Assembly: GCA_047495785.1 (NCBI GenBank)
Contig: JBLDXI010000017.1
Span: 1,488,001-1,552,000, forward strand
Reading direction: 5' to 3'
Length of the DNA: 64,000 nucleotides
Source: Lepidodermella squamata
Lineage: Eukaryota > Gastrotricha
In this document: positions 32,628 to 42,630 of the stretch, one piece after another
Position numbering within the stretch: position 1 is the first letter of the stretch
Layout: each line of letters begins with the position of its first letter
Notes under the pieces: generated by a model
Database searches by the model: none
What the model was told of the DNA's origin: nothing
What the model saw: the letters and a program-made list of their open reading frames with translations, nothing else
Position numbers and translations under genes: made by a program

Positions 32628-33368
32628 ATGACTCGGAAGTTTAGCGACCTGCCCTATGACTGTGTCTATCAAATTTTCGAGTATTTGAGCTACCACGAAA
32701 TCGAGCAATGTCGACTGATTAACCGCCAGATTGATTCTATATGCTATTTATTGCTCAGTTTGAGCGCAGAAAAATTACAAGCGAAGGCGCTACGATTTCA
32801 GGCGGAACTCAAAGGCCATTTGCCACGGCGTGAATCAGCCAGACAAGGTCACATTGTATCTGAGTTACTTAGCGATGTAAATTATGTTGAATGTAAACTC
32901 TCATCTATTGGCTCCGCTCTTGATAAATACCGAAAAACTTGCAAGTCGACGTTTTATCCTGGTAAAGTACTGGATGAAGCGTTTCGGATAATTGCTCATG
33001 TCGAAAAGTGGATGCCTCTGATCTCTGCTTCTCAACCGCCCTCGAATTATTCACGAAATTGGCATTCGATGGTTGAGTTGAGAGACCTTAGCACAATGGC
33101 TACTGAACATATCAAAGACGTCCTGATACCGAGTGAAGAGCAAAGATCTAGCCAAATTTCGTCCCATTTTGTCATAGATTTCGGCAACAAGTTGGACTTG
33201 GCAAAGTCTCCTGACCTCCTTTCCACAAAAAAGTCACCGAAGGATACTTGGCCTTCGAATATACTGATAACGACTGCTGTAGTCCTGGCCATTATCGCGT
33301 TGTTCGCGTTCGGAACTGGCTGGTCCTTTGCCGGGACGTATCTGGCGCTGAAATTTACTAAATCATAA
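32628..33368 (+). CDS. F-box protein with C-terminal membrane anchor, array copy 5
   Basis: 246 residues, single exon. The N-terminus starts MTRKFSDLPYDCVYQIFEYL, two residues shorter before the F-box than copies 1-4. The middle region matches copy 4 for long stretches (SSQISSHFVIDFGNKL). A ten-residue insert (LAKSPDLLSTKK region) precedes the anchor ILITTAVVLAIIALFAFGTG and WSFAGTYLALKFTKS. It has a TATA box at 32538 and an acceptor CATTTTAG ending at 32608. Confidence 0.85.
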   Translation: MTRKFSDLPYDCVYQIFEYLSYHEIEQCRLINRQIDSICYLLLSLSAEKLQAKALRFQAELKGHLPRRESARQGHIVSELLSDVNYVECKLSSIGSALDKYRKTCKSTFYPGKVLDEAFRIIAHVEKWMPLISASQPPSNYSRNWHSMVELRDLSTMATEHIKDVLIPSEEQRSSQISSHFVIDFGNKLDLAKSPDLLSTKKSPKDTWPSNILITTAVVLAIIALFAFGTGWSFAGTYLALKFTKS

Positions 33369-33702
33369 CCGTTTGCACGCGTCCGTCTTACGAACAGGCT
33401 TTATTCAGCGAAGGCCTGATCTGTGTAGTCATTTTTGTGTTTTTAGTCTTTTTGTTAGTCATTTTTGAATGCTTCCAGGTTGTCATTTTTAGACAACTAG
33501 AGGTCTTATGTCAAATTGTCATGCTCTTTTATCATTCCGTATTTAACACAATGCTCAATTTTTAACCAAGTGATTTTGTTACTACCACTAAAAATCTCAT
33601 GTCTACCTCAACTTTATAAACGGGAGACTCAAAAAAACAAGTTTAATGTGAATTTCGTTAACATTTCGCTTTTGCCATTTTAGATTTCATCTTATATTTT
33701 TA

Positions 33703-34374
33703 ATGACTCGGAAGTTTAGCGACCTGCCCTATGACTGTCTCTATCAAATTTTCAAGTATTTGAACTACCACGAAATCGAGCAATGTCGACTGATTAACCG
33801 CCAGATTGATTCTATATGTCATTCATTGCTCAATTCAGGCACTAAAAAGATGAGAATGAAATTGATCGGAATAGCGACGGAACTCAGACGCCATTTACCC
33901 CTGCGTGAATCGTCCAGAAGCGTCCACGTTGCATCTGATTTACTTGACGATGTAAATTCTGTTCAATATAGACTCTCACGCGTTCGCTCCGCTCTTGATA
34001 AATACCGGAAAACTCTTCCGTCAACGTTTTACCCTGGCAAATTGCTGGATGAAGGGTTTCGGACAATAGCGAATATCGAAAGTTTGACCAATCAAATTTC
34101 TGATTTTAGCATATCAAAGCCGTCTTCGACGTATTCACGAAATTGGAAGTTGTTGGATGAGTTTAATAACATTTACGCAATGGCTATGGATTATATCGAA
34201 GATGTCTTGATACTGCGTAAGCCGCAAAGACCCGTGCAAGTTACTTCCCACGTTTCCTTAGCCGTCGGCAACATGCCACCGAAGGTTACGTTGCTTTCGA
34301 AGATATCGACTGCGGCAGCTGTGATACTGGCCATTATCGCGTTGTTCGCGTTTAGAACTGGATCTTCCTTGTAA
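33703..34374 (+). CDS. F-box protein, array copy 6, shortened anchor
   Basis: 223 residues, single exon. The F-box is MTRKFSDLPYDCLYQIFKYL, as in copy 5, and their 5' flanks are almost identical over more than 150 bp, so these two copies are recent duplicates. The C-terminus stops at AAAVILAIIALFAFRTGSSL, losing the second segment (SFAGTYLALK) found in its relatives, and has an arginine inside or at the edge of the hydrophobic stretch. Membrane insertion may be weaker. Confidence 0.82.
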   Translation: MTRKFSDLPYDCLYQIFKYLNYHEIEQCRLINRQIDSICHSLLNSGTKKMRMKLIGIATELRRHLPLRESSRSVHVASDLLDDVNSVQYRLSRVRSALDKYRKTLPSTFYPGKLLDEGFRTIANIESLTNQISDFSISKPSSTYSRNWKLLDEFNNIYAMAMDYIEDVLILRKPQRPVQVTSHVSLAVGNMPPKVTLLSKISTAAAVILAIIALFAFRTGSSL

Positions 34375-34556
34375 ACTCAAGGTCTTTCTCCAAATTATCT
34401 TATTTTTTCTTTATATTTGCCGTATTTCACGCAATGCTCAATTTGTAAGTGTGATTTTGTTACTACCTCGGAAAATCTCATCTACCTCAACTTTAAGCGA
34501 GGGACTATTTTGTAAAAATTTACCTTTTTCCTAGTAGATTTCATCTTATATTTATT

Positions 34557-35757
34557 ATGACTTCCTCTCGAAAGTTCAACGACCTGCCCTACGACTGTCT
34601 CTATCAGATTTTCGGGTATTTAAGCTACCACGAAATCGCGCAATGTCGACTTATCAGCCGCCAGACTAACGCAGTTTGCCATTCAGTGCTGAGTTCAGGC
34701 GCTGAAAAATTGCGAATTAAATTGAACCGAATTCAGACGAAACTGAAGGGCCAATTACCGCGGCGTGAGTCAGCCAGACGAGGCCACATGGCATCCGATC
34801 TACTCGAGGTTGTCAATTCGGTTGAAAATCGATTCTCAATCATTCGCCTCGCTCTTGATCGCTACCTAATAACTGGCCAGTTGACGTTTTTTCCCGGAAA
34901 AGTGCTCGATGAGGCGTTTCGGATATTGACGCATATCGACAATTTAGCGGCTCCGATTTCTGATGGAAGCCCGCCACCGCCGCCCTTCACTGCGCTGCAA
35001 AAAGTGACTATGCTCCGCGATTTGAGAGACCTTTCTACCATGGCGTCGGAACATATTGATGACGTCATTTTACCGAGTATGAGGCAAAGACCTGTTTCGG
35101 TTGAACCAATGATAAAGCGACTGATTTCGTGCCGATCTCACGCTCACGATTCTGGTAAAAAAAAATATTAAGCTGGATTTTTTAATTTCTTAATTTTTAC
35201 GAATTTTAGTCGCATCCTGTTCACCTGAGAAGAGCAGCGTTGTTCTATCCCCTTTATTTTCTTCACCAAGCACTCCTACTACGTCGAATGCTGCCGCAGC
35301 AAATGACAACGCGTCTACGTCAAATCTCGGACCCGATGATCCTATCCTACGCTTGTGCGGTCTTTTCTTCGAGCAGTTCCGCAGCATGTCCGGTCATATG
35401 GAAGAGCTGAAAAATCAACAGAAACAGGCCAATTCGAAAATTTCACAATTGTGCAACGATATGAATTTATTGAAACGGCAACTTAGCCAGGAGCAGCTAT
35501 TTTCCGCTAGTCTCGCGAAAAAAGTTGAGGTGGCTGAGGGCGCGTTGGCTGAGATGCGTCGATTGACGATGAATTCAGGCGCCGATACAGCCATCCAACA
35601 CGTTTGCGTCGCAGAGCCGGTTAAACAGCAACGGGCTGCGTCGAAGCGTAAAGTCAGCGAAACGGACGCGGGCAGCTCTAGCGGCGGTAAAAAGGCAGCC
35701 AAAAGCGAGCCGTCAGATCTGTCTGGTCGCCGGGTTACTCGAGCCTCTAAATCGTGA
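34557..35757 (+). CDS. F-box protein, array copy 7, with coiled-coil basic tail
   Basis: Two exons, 34557-35154 and 35210-35757, encode 381 residues. The F-box (FNDLPYDCLYQIFGYLSYHE) and middle (FFPGKVLDEAFRI) belong to the array. No membrane anchor follows. Instead, after VEPMIKRLISCRSHAHDSG, a 55-bp intron joins a second exon with a Ser/Thr/Ala-rich linker, a coiled coil (GHMEELKNQQKQANSKISQL.., LLKRQLSQEQLFSASLAKKV) and a lysine-rich tail (ASKRKVSETD, SGGKKAAKSE, GRRVTRASKS) that looks nuclear. Without splicing, the first exon would end as GKKKY and stop. The donor GTAAAA is mediocre, so a separate downstream gene is a weaker alternative. AATAAA follows the stop at about 35764. Confidence 0.7.
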
Positions 35758-36213
35758 TTTATAATAAAAACGAACGCTGATTTATTCGCTCAAATTTTTA
35801 CAAGTTTGACCTATAATTTGATGTCTTTGATGAAACTGTTCTCCTTTAAGGTGGCTGCTCATCTCATTTTTTCGAAACTAAACACCAGACCTGATGATCC
35901 ATTTCTTGTCTCTAGCAAATCAGAACTTTTGATATATAATGAATCAATTATTACAGCTGTATGATGGAAGTTATTTGTTGTGGCGTGAACATGTTTTTCT
36001 TGAAATTGGGATGTTCAAAAATAAATCAACCTATAATATGTGCATCAAGAACGGCCAGATTTTTATTATTCGATTCGATTACAAAAGAGCACGATAAACG
36101 GGAAGATTTCGCGAAATAGAAAGCGCAGTTGGTCATCCGGAAATCTCAGCGGGACCTGCGATACTGAACCACCAGGGTTGAAACAATCAAGCCATAGCCG
36201 ATGGCGGTTTAAC
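35758..36213. other. intergenic, convergent 3' ends
   Basis: The 3' flanks of F-box copy 7 (+) and the claudin-like gene (-) meet here. A plus-strand AATAAA lies just after the copy-7 stop. A TTAAGGTGG motif occurs at 35846. Nothing else is recognised. Confidence 0.4.
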
Positions 36214-38187
36214 CTAGAAAAAGCGCGTAAGGTGGAGTTTTGAAAGAACAGAATGAATTACCACAATGGTGAACTGTTTCCGGCTCATCTCAGTGAGCAG
36301 GCGCCGATCAGTGAGGCAGAGCGTGAGAACGCTGACTGCGGCGAGACCTACACCCCCAAAAGCGATGTAAACGCCGAGGCCGAACTCGGGACTGACTGCA
36401 TTACAATCGTACTCTTCTATCAGTAATACGAGCCCATTGATCGCCGAGGCACCTTTTATATCGTTGAAATGTCTCGCTGAGCTTCGTAAAATTAACAAGG
36501 ACTTACACGCAAATAAATTGAGGAAGATAGCGCCTTGGAGCGGCAATCCGTAGGAATCTTCTTTCTTTCGCGCGAACAATATAATGAAGACGAAAAGGGC
36601 GACTATTGCCACGAATTCGCCCACCGCCGCTAGCACCATTAAAGCCTGGACAGTTTGATACCGGATCGGAGTCAAAACTTGAAAAAAATCGGTGAAATCA
36701 ATAATTTTAAAAGACCATAATATACTCACTTGCTCCCGTAACATAGCCTGCAACAATCGGTACAACAGGGGCGCCACCGGCCATTTTCGTTATTTTCAAG
36801 TTGCGATCACCAATATCGATGAAGCCCTTGCGAGTAATGTAATCCGTGGTCACGTTAACCATAATAGCCTGAGTACTGTATAACAACTGAGTCCAGTCCA
36901 ACATCGGATTCGCCTGGTCAATGTCAGTCGCGTTGTAAACTTGGATTATTGATTCGTTCCAGTTACTTAACGTCCAATTATAGGAAATTCCAATAAAATA
37001 ACCTGAAAATAGCAGAACCTAAGCAGGCATTTACAATTAAGGTGACTATTCTAACCTCGGCGAACAAAAAGCCGCTGCCCAGGGTCTATCACATGACCCT
37101 GAAGACCAGTTCCATCGGACTGAATGTCATTGCTTACAATAAAATGATAACGCCGTCCGATTTTTTTCCATAGCGATATCTGAACTGTGCCGGATACATT
37201 CGCGTAAATGTCCCATTGCCGGACGACGCCGTCGCAATCGATTTCAAACTCAGGAAATAGAAATAGGCCGTATCCAGTACCATCAACTGGCTGTATGGGT
37301 AGTTTCCCGTTGACCACTTTCACGATGGACGGAGGGTCCCAAGCCCGACCAACCGTGCAAATTTCCCAGGTCGAACCAGGTAAGCAGCGATCTACATGCA
37401 TTCATTATAATGATTTACCGAATGAAAAACAAAAAACTCACCGGTTGGTGTACATATTGGTGGAACGGTCCAAGAACCATTTATGCAATATGACTGAAGA
37501 GTGTAGTCTCGTGCTCCAACCAAAGAATAATCTCCGTTACTACACGAATAAGTCGTTCGAGCGAATGATATAGTGTCGTATTTGTACGGCGTATCAATTT
37601 TATAAGTGGCGCCTCGAATATCAGGTGGGAGCGGGCAACTTATTGCTAATAAAAAATCAAATTTTATCAAATCAAATTTGACGCGATTATAAATTACCTT
37701 CGAGCGTATTTTCAGTTGGCGCGACGGTTGTGGTAGGAGCTGGAGAAATTGTTTTCACATACCCTGTTCGGTAATAATCCCGGCCAGGTGGTGGCGATAC
37801 AGCTGTTGTTGTAGATGGAGGCATCACCGTTGTCGTAAAGTTGTCCAAGTCCGGAATTTGAAACCGATTTTTTTCGAAATCGAAAAAATTATCGTTGTAT
37901 TTCAACACGTCGTAGCAATAATCAGGCCGTTTTCTCGATTGGAATAAGGTTAGGGAACTCCATGAAGAAGTCGAGTACCACGTGACGTCCATGCAACCCT
38001 GCCAAATGCCGAAGGTGGCTCGCAATTTTCCGGCCGTTTCAATCGCCACGTTGGGCATGTGATCGGCTTCAAAGCTGGCGGCTGGGTCATAGACATAAAT
38101 TAACCAGTCGGGCCGAATGAGGCAATAAACGAAAAGGCCGAGAACGCAGCAACATTGAATAACACCGGCAGCTGCGATTCTCAGCAT
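36214..38187 (-). CDS. claudin-like four-span membrane protein with sushi module in loop 1
   Basis: Six exons: 38187-37698, 37645-37442, 37391-37056, 37002-36730, 36677-36507 and 36452-36214, giving 570 residues; every junction is phase 1. TM1 is VIQCCCVLGLFVYCLI, then PDWLIYVY, FGIWQGCMD and a later cysteine (DYCYDV), which match the claudin-superfamily W...GLW..C...C loop. A Thr/Pro-rich linker follows, then a sushi/CCP-like module (ISCPLPPDIRGATYK ... YSCSNGDY ... YCINGSWTVPPIC). A beta-rich segment (QWDIYANVSGTVQISLWKK) and N-glycosylation sites come next. TM2 is ALMVLAAVGEFVAIVALFVF, TM3 IFLNLFACASAINGLVLL and TM4 VYIAFGGVGLAAVSVLTLCL. The 54-nt intron 36506-36453 is in frame. A possible 48-nt terminal intron would change the tail to VVKPPSAMA. 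Role at cell contacts is inference. Confidence 0.62.
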
Positions 38188-40645
38188 GTCGAAGGTGGGA
38201 TGAAATTCAGGTCAAGGTCCCCGATTTCAGGACGGTTCAGATAATTTCTTCATTAAAAACATTTACTACGCATTAAGAACATAAGTAATTGATGACAAGC
38301 GCTTGAAAACTATTTTTGTCTAAGAGGTTTCAAATCGACGCAGGAGATTTCAGATGGTTATATGATATTCTATTAGGATCAGCAATGAAAACTAAAATTA
38401 GTCAAAGCACCTTGGCAACGCTATGGCAAACGCACCGCTTGTTTCAATACGATTCGGCCAGTGAAAGGGGACCAGTTGCGTTTTTTTTCTGCGCAAGTCT
38501 GGAAAGGTGATGGGTGAAAAAAACGCGACGCCACCTGATTCTATTCATTCGAAACAGCCGCATTGATGTAACCTTTGCTCGTGACGCCAACATCAGCTAC
38601 TGCGTCTCAAGGAATTCGGTCATTTTGAAAAGCAGCTCATTTACGGATATATTCATTTGTTTCTATTCCATTCTCGTTATATTTTCAGAATCACTTATTC
38701 AGTTCCAGAATATTCTGCACAGAACGGAGTGAATAAAAATATTTAAATAAATACAATAAAATGCACCTCTATACCTCAATTTAAATTTTAACCTAATTTG
38801 ATTAATTTATAACCATCCGAATTTTTTCTTAATTTTTTTTTAAGATCTCAACAAATTTTTCTGCTATTTTCCTGCTACTTGGTTTCAATTTAAGCCGGAC
38901 TTCAAGAGTAGTTTTCGAGAATTCTGGAATATTCATATCAAATTCCTTTGAATTATTGGCTTGTATTATTTATTACCCAACAGGTTCAACCCAGGTAATT
39001 CTCAAGGCATATAAAGGTATTCAAATCTATCTTTCTACTTGCATTGTGATGCACTGTAGACTTCCAGGTGTGGGTACTCTAATACGATGCGCGTTATGAG
39101 AGCGCAATAGCCCAATAAAAACGCTATCACCCGCTTCGCCAGGCGCCAGCTATTTTTCATCGACCTTGTCCTGCGTTATACAACACGCAAGGTAGCAGCG
39201 GATATACACTAACTAACAGCGGCTACGGCCAGCATCTTAACACCGCCAGGCAATGAAGAGACCGTGTGCGGCTTCTGTTTCTACACAAGGCATCAGTAAA
39301 TTGATGACTATTTATATATATTCCACCGGAAGAGAACATTATTTGTATTTTCTCAGCAGCGCTGCTGATGCTCGATAATACAAATCAGGTCGTGTTATTA
39401 TTTTCTTTTGCGTTACCACAGTAAAAAGGCAATAAACAGGTAGCGCCTTATACACAGATAAATTGGCCCTTCAAAAAATATTTGAGCTTCTTATCATATA
39501 AAGACTCAAAGGTTTACATGATTTGCGCGTTTACAAGCACGGCATACAAAATAATCTATAGTCATTAGTGTACCTACTATCAATAATCGCTACAACGTAC
39601 GTACATATTCATTTATTTGCTGTACCTTATCATTGCCAAAGCTTCCTTTTCGATGTTTTCCAACAACCGGTATAACCGCAATGTTTTTTTTTCATGAACA
39701 CACTCTGGCCGGTTATTGATGAGGTACGCTATTTAGGATCAAGAGCCTTCGAACCATGACCTCATTCTTAAACTTGAAGATTTTCGCTTTTATTTAGACA
39801 GTGACCCTGTTATGAAAAAGAAGGTAATCATAAACAAACAATTGAAGAGTCAATTGGAAGACATTTTGCTATCTTGTATAATATACTACCGTACCTCTTG
39901 TTGGTTATATAAATACCGTTTTATATTTGCCCAAAAGATTACCAGACCTGTAAACGCGCAGCAAACATGCTCGAAAGTGACGCACGCCAAAAATTGGTGA
40001 TGATGTCTGTCACTCGCAATTACGCGGCAATTAGTTAACCAGGCTTGTTTTTTCCTCAAACACGGCCCTACCGGTATCAGGTATCAGGCTTATATATGTA
40101 TATATATGATGGCTACTAATGTACTTCCGTAATTTATCTTGGGGATGCAATTTAACACGTTCAACGCGACGAGGTATATCATTAATTTTCCATGATAATT
40201 GTCAACTTGGCTATATCGATTGTTGTTTGTCATATTCAAACGATATTAATTTACTGCTGCTTTCCTCGAGCACTTGTTGTTTTCTTATTATACATCGCTG
40301 ATAATAAAAGCTATGAATGGCGTGTGTGACGCCTGCTGGCGGGAGACAAGTGAGAAGAAGATCCATATAGTATAAAACGAGGCCAGCGCGGTAATAGCTG
40401 GGCGCAGAAATTTCGCAACACTTTTTCTTTTATAATATAAAATCGGCATCAATAATGCTAATTTTCGGCGACGATAGCGAGCAAGAGACTGCGCCGAGTA
40501 TTGTTATAATAATATATAATTATTGTAAGAAGGGCGACGATGAATTTTATCCCCATCTTTTGTATAGAATAAAATTGCGAATTTTTATGATAAATCGTTT
40601 TGATATCGCTCTCGATGAGATGCTGCTGGTCTCTGTTAATGACGC
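38188..40645. other. intergenic, no gene found
   Basis: AT-rich, with only short open frames of no recognisable family. It contains the upstream regions of the claudin-like gene (minus) and the glycosyltransferase gene (plus). TATATATGTATATATATGATG occurs near 40090, and a TATAAAACG sequence at 40372 might be a promoter element for the plus-strand gene, 270 bp upstream of its ATG. Confidence 0.35.
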
Positions 40646-42630
40646 ATGTTGACCCGTCTCGCTCAAAACTGCCGTTTTTGCTTGTCGCTCAAGCGAAGCG
40701 CTTACCGGCGAATCACCGGTGCAATATTACTCCTGGTCACGTGCAATTTATTGCGAACTTTCCTGGAAATTTCATCGCCGGATGACGACGACGGCGGTGA
40801 GATAACGCCGTCTGTTTTTCCGACGGCTGGCCCCAATCGGCGTAATTTCCACTGCCTCGACGGCTCTCTCCAGCATGAACATTTCACTTACTTCAAGGAA
40901 GCTACGGAAACATGTGGCGAGTTTCTTTCGGCTGAGCTTTTCAACAATCGGTCTTATTTAGGGCAGCAGCAAATTAGAAAAGAGTAAGTCAAAATTGATT
41001 GCTGAGCCCCGAGAAATTTATTGATACTAATTTCTCTCATTTTCGGAGCTTTTTATCTCATCCTATCGAATGTGGGTGAGGTTTAAGGAATTTCTGCGAA
41101 ATCCCCATGTTCTTAAAATGTATTTAAATCGGGAATTATTGCTACTTTTTCCGGAATCTTGGAGCTGGAAGAACAAATTCCGAAAAATTCATTTGGAATT
41201 TTTTTGGAATCTCTCTTAACTTCAAATTTGACCTAATCGAGTAGAATTTGTGTTCCGACAATATCCCGACTATTAGGAAAATCCTTATCAGATTTCATTG
41301 AAAATTATACATTTATTTAGCGAAATTTAATGTCTGGTTCAGCTAAATTGAATAATCAATGCTGGGCATCGCTCTTGAATTCCCGAGAATTAACTCTTTT
41401 TCCATTTTCCCGTTTTTTTCATATAGGAATGACGTATCAATCGTTGTCGAGCTCGAAAATTGGCTCCGTCAACGATATTTTGCCGCAGTGAGGCAAAGTT
41501 TTTCGCCAGCAAACCGCCGTTGCAATTCGCCGAAGTTCATTCAATACTCGTGTGAACCTCGCCATCTTTGCGGCGGTTTCGGCGATAGAACCCGCGGGCT
41601 GGTATCTCTGTTCTACCTCGCCTTGCTTTCCAACCGCGTATTCATCGTTCGATGGCGCCAACCTGTCGATCTCGGCGCCTATTTTTCACTAAATGGCGAT
41701 CTCTACGCCGCAAAACAGTTCCGCTTCAACCATGGCAATAGCGATTCACCGATGGCTGAAAACTTCAAATTCATCGACTCGAAAGACATGAACGCATTTT
41801 CCAGCTTCATTAGCCATCCGAATTTTACCGGAATTTATCGCGACAAAGTCGTTTTATCTGTCGAAACTAATTTACCGATAAACATTTCAAGTGGGGCCTT
41901 GGAAAACGATCATTTCCTCCCGGCAGCTTGTCATTACTTCAACGAATTCCCGCGAATAGAGGAGGTGACAGCTTCCAATCTGTTTTCAGCTGCCTTGCGT
42001 ATTGTTTTAGGGAAACCGACCCAGAGGCTTAACTATGAATTCGATGCTTTCATCTCCCGAATCGTTTATCCAGCCGTGAAAAACCAGTCCGAACGGGCTG
42101 AGTTGTGGCGAAAGGCGTTTAAAGTCGGCATTCAAATGCGATTCGAACGGCTTGATTGGTCTGAAAACCCGGCAAATCGAGTGTCTAACGACCAAATCGA
42201 TTGTTTTGTCGACGAAGCCCTTCGAATAATCGACGATCAAAATCTGCCGAGTGACCATGACGTTTTCGTGTTTGTCACCAGTTCGGACAACCAAGCGACT
42301 GATCAAGTAGTTCGAGACATTTCGAAGAGGCGGGATTCACGACGAATTCGGGCATTTGCGCTTACCATGGCTCCTGTAGTCCATGTCGATCGATATTTCT
42401 GGTCGCCGACGATAGAAAACAACCTCAATATGACAAAGCGGGATTTGCTTCGTGGCAACACCAAGGTGGTGCTTGATTGGTATTTGTTGACGCAGATGGA
42501 TAGACTTGTTGTCAGTCAGAGTTCGTTTGCCACAAGTGCTAGCCTATTTTCGATGGCACCGACGCAAATATTCGATCACGCATATCGAAATCATTCGAAA
42601 AAGTGCAAATTTTATAGCCGTGCTGTATAG
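40646..42630 (+). CDS. type II Golgi glycosyltransferase, probably fucosyltransferase-like
   Basis: Two exons, 40646-40983 and 41427-42630, encode 513 residues. A basic N-terminal tail precedes a single signal-anchor (ITGAILLLVTCNLL, about 24-37), then an acidic stem (SSPDDDDGGE), which is a type II Golgi layout. The luminal part has CGGFGDRTRGLVSLFYLALL near 158, then VFIVRWRQPVDLGAYF. It ends with VVLDWYLLTQMDRLVVSQSSFATSAS. The GGFGDR loop near the start of the domain and the late D..L....S.SSF element are seen in GT-B fucosyltransferase-type enzymes that bind GDP-sugars. I cannot assign a subfamily or acceptor. Donor GTAAGT and acceptor TTTTTTCATATAG are good; the 443-bp intron is long for this window. 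Confidence 0.58.

Noticed and set aside
39000-40400. Possible gene or structured RNA in the AT-rich gap before the glycosyltransferase
   Set aside because: Only short frames and simple AT repeats; no conserved motif or stable paired arms found by eye.
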